From assembly GCA_030386875.1 (NCBI GenBank), contig CM059567.1, positions 54,358,020 to 54,422,019 on the forward strand: 64,000 nucleotides of DNA, written 5' to 3'. The notes beneath the pieces were generated by a model. It saw only the letters and a program-made list of their open reading frames with translations, made no database searches and was not told where the DNA came from. This document shows, in pieces, positions 60,624 through 64,000 of this stretch (the first letter of the stretch is position 1; each line of letters begins with the position of its first letter). Source of the DNA: Morinoia aosen. Taxonomy: Eukaryota; Arthropoda; Malacostraca; Amphipoda; Talitridae. A program made the position numbers and the translations under genes.

Positions 60624-60825
60624 TTGGATTAATTTGAACTTGACTTGGATTAATTTCAACTTGACTTGGATTAATTTGAACTTGACTTGGACTAAATTGA
60701 ACATTATTTGAATTAATTTGAACTTGACTTGGATTAATTTGAACTTGAGTCGGATTAACTTGAACTTGACTCGGATTAATTTGAACTTGACTTGGATTAA
60801 ATTGAACTTGACTTAGATTAATTTG
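60624..60825 (-). repeat. 21-bp tandem repeat, right arm, inverted
   Basis: The same unit as at 59430-59630, on the opposite strand (GGATTAATTTGAACTTGACT+T). Some units differ from the left arm, e.g. one with ACATTATTTGAATT. Confidence 0.95.
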
Positions 60826-60851
60826 AAGTGAAAAAGGTGTAGTTACGAATA

Positions 60852-62411
60852 TTAAGATGGAGAAAGCTTGCTTTTCCAACTTGCGATAATTTTGGGGGCA
60901 TGTATCATGAGCAGCCAATGTTACAAGCAAATAAATTGCGTTCGTCTTCATTGATCTTTATGTGTCAGCAAATATTGACCACCAGACCTTTTGTTCGCAA
61001 AAAGTATTGCAGTGCATGAAGCCAATATACAATTACTATTTTCGTAACAATGAAGATGTCCGTGAAAAAACAGTAAAGTTTCCACAGCTTCTTTGAACTG
61101 TAAGCTAAAACTAAATAAAAATGAAATATCTTTTTTTGAGACTACCTCAAAAAATTGCTTCGACTCTTTCATCCCCTAATAACGCGAAAGCAATTAAATA
61201 ACCCTAGTTTCTGTAATTTTGTATTCAAACTTGGATTTATAATTGAGTTCGGAATTAGTTTCTTGAATAGAACTCTAATTGAATTCGAAATTTGATTCTG
61301 ATATGGAATTTATGGGGGGAATCGCAACTCAATGTAGTGTAAAGTTGTTGCTTTTACCTCACGCGTAAGACTTTCAATACCGAGAAGGAAAACATTTTAT
61401 TACCGCGTAGGATCATTTGTGAAAGGGGCGGCTCTGTTTAACCGAGCTCCTAAATATTTCAGCACACCCACATACAACAGCAAGTCTTCCACGCTATGCT
61501 AGCGGGTAAATAAAAAATTGTCGGGCTATTTCTGAAACCTGAATAAATTGCGCTCCTTGCCTGATGATTTCCAGAATATGTAATATTCAAGAATAGAACA
61601 CGCATGGTTGATATTGACATGTAACTCCACTTATTGCTAGAGGCATGGCTGCTCTATATTATCAATAGGAGTAGTTTTGCTTATGAATTTTATTAACATA
61701 TATTCACAAATGAGAAAATGCATCGTTTTATAGAGAAATAACTTTTAAGAGCAGACAGTTTCATCGATGCAAGCTTGTTAATTTAACGAGTAACAAAAAG
61801 CTCGATATACTCAGGCCGAGGCTGGAAAGAAATATTTTTACCAGTTTGCTATTTTGAAATGAACCAGGATTGACAGACGTGAGAAAGCGGTAATTCAGTA
61901 CTCTTGTGATTTGCTCCTATGATTATTTGAGGTCTTTTGTAAATCCCTGCCTTAATTTTATTGCAATGCTTCAGCTAAAGTGACTCGATTTGAGTCATTG
62001 ACCTTGAATACAATTTTATTTTTATTTTAATGCTGAGAAAATTTTTCTCTGGTATTAGAAAAATTTAATTATAAACAGAAAATATTTTTCCTCACAGCAG
62101 ACGCTCGACGCAACGAAAAGTACAGGAGCAATACATTTTAAATAATACATGACATTCTTGGACCATTCTTCCGCAGTTTGGGCATTGCAAGGTGGCTCGT
62201 ATCTTTTCACCTCGAGCTCTTGCAAAGTTTAGCATTGTTTTAAGTTTGTGGTTCACCAAATTCCGACCCTCAGGACAACTTTTTTGAGCGCCTCACTCAA
62301 AGTTGTGCGGCGGAAACGATTTTCTTGCCCGGGGTCATGCGGCGGTCGTCGCCCTCAAATATTCCACGTTCTGTTGCTGCTCAGATTTGTCAAACTGGGG
62401 AGCAGGAAACG
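60852..62411. other. No gene recognised
   Basis: AT-rich up to about 62200, then GC-richer (62250-62400) next to the 45-bp array. Frames on the minus strand (60948-61172) and + strand (62248-62451) show no domain. Confidence 0.4.
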
Positions 62412-64000
62412 TCTTGCAACACTTCTTGCTTGTCTCCTTTGTAGTCCTTGAGATTGTATTGCAACGCTTCTTGCTTGTCTCCTTTGTAGTCCGTGAGATT
62501 GTATTGCAACGCTTCTTGCTTGTCTCCTTTGTAGTCCGTGAGATTGTATTGCATCGCTTCTTGCATGTCTCCTTTGTGGTCCGTGAGATTGTACTGCAAC
62601 ACTACTTGCTTGTCTCCTTTGTAGTCCGTGAGATTGTATTGCAGCGCTTCTTGGTTGTCTCCTTTGTAGTCCTTGAGATTGTATTGCAACGCTTCTTGCT
62701 TGTCTCCTTTGTAGTCCGTGAGATTGTATTGCAGCGCTTCTTGGTTGTCTCCTTTGTAGTCCTTGAGATTGTATTGCAACGCTTCTTGCTTGTCTCCTTT
62801 GTAGTCCGTGAGATTGTATTGCAGCGCTTCTTGGTTGTCTCCTTTGTAGTCCTTGAGATTGTATTGCAACGCTTCTTGCTTGTCTCCTTTGTAGTCCGTG
62901 AGATTGTATTGCAACGCTTCTTGCTTGTCTCCTTTGTAGTCCGTGAGATTGTATTGCAACGCTTCTTGCTTGTCTCCTTTGTAGTCCGTGAGATTGTATT
63001 GCAGCGCTTCTTGGTTGTCTCCTTTGTAGTCCGTGAGATTGTATTGCAACGCTTCTTGCTTGTCTCCTTTGTAGTCCGTGAGATTGTATTGCAGCGCTTC
63101 TTGGTTGTCTCCTTTGTAGTCCGTGAGATTGTATTGCAACGCTTCTTGCTTGTCTCCTTTGTAGTCCGTGAGATTGTATTGCAGCGCTTCTTGGTTGTCT
63201 CCTTTGTAGTCCTTGAGATTGTATTGCAACGCTTCTTGCTTGTCTCCTTTGTAGTCCGTGAGATTGTATTGCAGCGCTTCTTGGTTGTCTCCTTTGTAGT
63301 CCGTGAGATTGTATTGCAGCGCTTCTTGGTTGTCTCCTTTGTAGTCCTTGAGATTGTATTGCAACGCTTCTTGCTTGTCTCCTTTGTAGTCCGTGAGATT
63401 GTATTGCAACACTTCTTGGTTGTCTCCTTTGTAGTCCTTGAGATTGTATTGCAACGCTTCTTGCTTGTCTCCTTTGTGGTCCGTGAGATTGTATTGCAAC
63501 GCTTCTTGGTTGTCTCCTTTGTAGTCCGTGAGATTGTATTGCAACGCTTCTTGCTTGTCTCCTTTGTAGTCCGTGAGATTGTATTGCAGCGCTTCTTGGT
63601 TGTCTCCTTTGTAGTCCTTGAGATTGTACTGCAACACTTCTTGGTTGTCTCCTTTGTGGTCCGTGAGATTGTATTGCAGCGCTTCTTGGTTGTCTCCTTT
63701 GTAGTCCTTGAGATTGTATTGCAACGCTTCTTGCTTGTCTCCTTTGTAGTCCGTGAGATTGTATTGCAGCGCTTCTTGGTTGTCTCCTTTGTAGTCCTTG
63801 AGATTGTATTGCAACGCTTCTTGCTTGTCTCCTTTGTAGTCCGTGAGATTGTATTGCAACGCTTCTTGGTTGTCTCCTTTGTAGTCCTTGAGATTGTATT
63901 GCAACGCTTCTTGCTTGTCTCCTTTGTAGTCCGTGAGATTGTATTGCAGCGCTTCTTGGTTGTCTCCTTTGTAGTCCTTGAGATTGTATTGCAACGCTTC
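62412..64000. repeat. 45-bp minisatellite, ~35 units, continues past the right edge
   Basis: The + strand unit starts GTCCGTGAGATTGTATTGCA and continues ACGCTTCTTGCTTGTCTCCTTTGTA. Variants CCGTGAG/CCTTGAG and CTTGCTTG/CTTGGTTG largely alternate, giving a 90-bp dimer period. The minus strand reads a 15-residue repeat (QYNLTDYKGDKQEAL / QYNLKDYKGDNQEAL) in an open frame of at least 534 codons ending in a TGA at 62390. The other two minus frames of the unit, and one plus frame, also contain no stop. The open frame alone is therefore weak evidence for a protein. No leader, start or domain is visible inside the window. Confidence 0.93.

Larger units (their letters stand above)
59412..60843. mobile_element. 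Foldback-like element: 1.43-kb palindrome with tandem repeats in both arms
   Basis: Left terminus ACTACACCTTTTTCATTTCA; right terminus is its near-exact reverse complement. Each arm is about 700 bp and the centre is near 60127. From the ends inward: a 21-bp tandem array (59430-59630 and 60624-60825), then about 480 bp of AT-rich sequence that mirrors the other arm at roughly 80% by eye, up to the centre (TTTTATTTGTGTGTGTT against AACACACACAAATAAAA). No transposase frame is present. ACAAATA at 59406 and ACGAATA at 60845 may be a worn target duplication. Long inverted repeats built of short direct repeats are the defining layout of Foldback (FB) elements; family assignment is by structure only. 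Confidence 0.75.

Overview
The window looks like repeat-rich nuclear DNA of an animal, most likely an arthropod. Support: AT-rich sequence, no operon-like packing of open frames, a non-LTR retrotransposon, a decayed Penelope-like element, a tRNA-derived SINE, TTAA-flanked MITEs, many minisatellites and short GC-richer patches. The arthropod placement is an inference from element types and general character; no host gene identifies the species. I find no intact host protein-coding gene. Most open frames are chance frames, frames inside tandem repeats, or decayed transposon genes.

Layout. 1-1360: 3' part of a LINE, with an open reverse-transcriptase frame entering from the left edge, a 3'UTR and a (TTGTTTAAA)3 tail. 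4.3-5.3 kb: two MITE-like elements, one of them an inverted dimer. 7.3-9.2 kb: a 38-bp minisatellite. 9806-10079: a short MITE with TTAA at both ends. 14.2-17.8 kb: short repeats, a retroposon 3' end and two strong hairpins. 19.2-19.9 kb: a broken Penelope-like fragment. 24.1 kb: the first of two GCATGC/CGCCGCC hairpin elements. 25.8-28.7 kb: three diverged tandem arrays and a possible TATA promoter. 37.0-40.3 kb: a 26-bp array that is almost adenine-free on the + strand. It abuts a decayed transposase-like gene (40.3-41.6 kb). 42.8-43.75 kb: a 23-bp array. 44.3-45.6 kb: a SINE, a TTAA-type MITE monomer and a 42-bp array. 50.5-51.1 kb: a 116-bp array. 51.9-52.2 kb: a 22-bp array. 52.9 kb: the second hairpin element. 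54.2 kb: another retroposon 3' end. 59.4-60.8 kb: a 1.43-kb Foldback-like palindrome whose inverted arms carry 21-bp tandem repeats. 62.4 kb to the right edge: a 45-bp array.

How the parts relate. The large open frames (1064 and 639 residues over the 26-bp array, 332 residues over the 23-bp array, 534 residues over the 45-bp array) are explained by repeat units that lack stop codons in several frames at once; I do not call them proteins. The SINE at 44.3 kb and the retroposon ends at 16.3 and 54.3 kb share a similar 3' sequence, which suggests a SINE-LINE partnership. Three sites share a CACGTTGACTGCG-type terminus and define a TTAA MITE family. The most interesting single object is the Foldback-like palindrome at 59412-60843. 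Several arrays (38, 26, 116, 45 and about 35 bp) show higher-order periodicity, meaning that blocks of several units were copied together.
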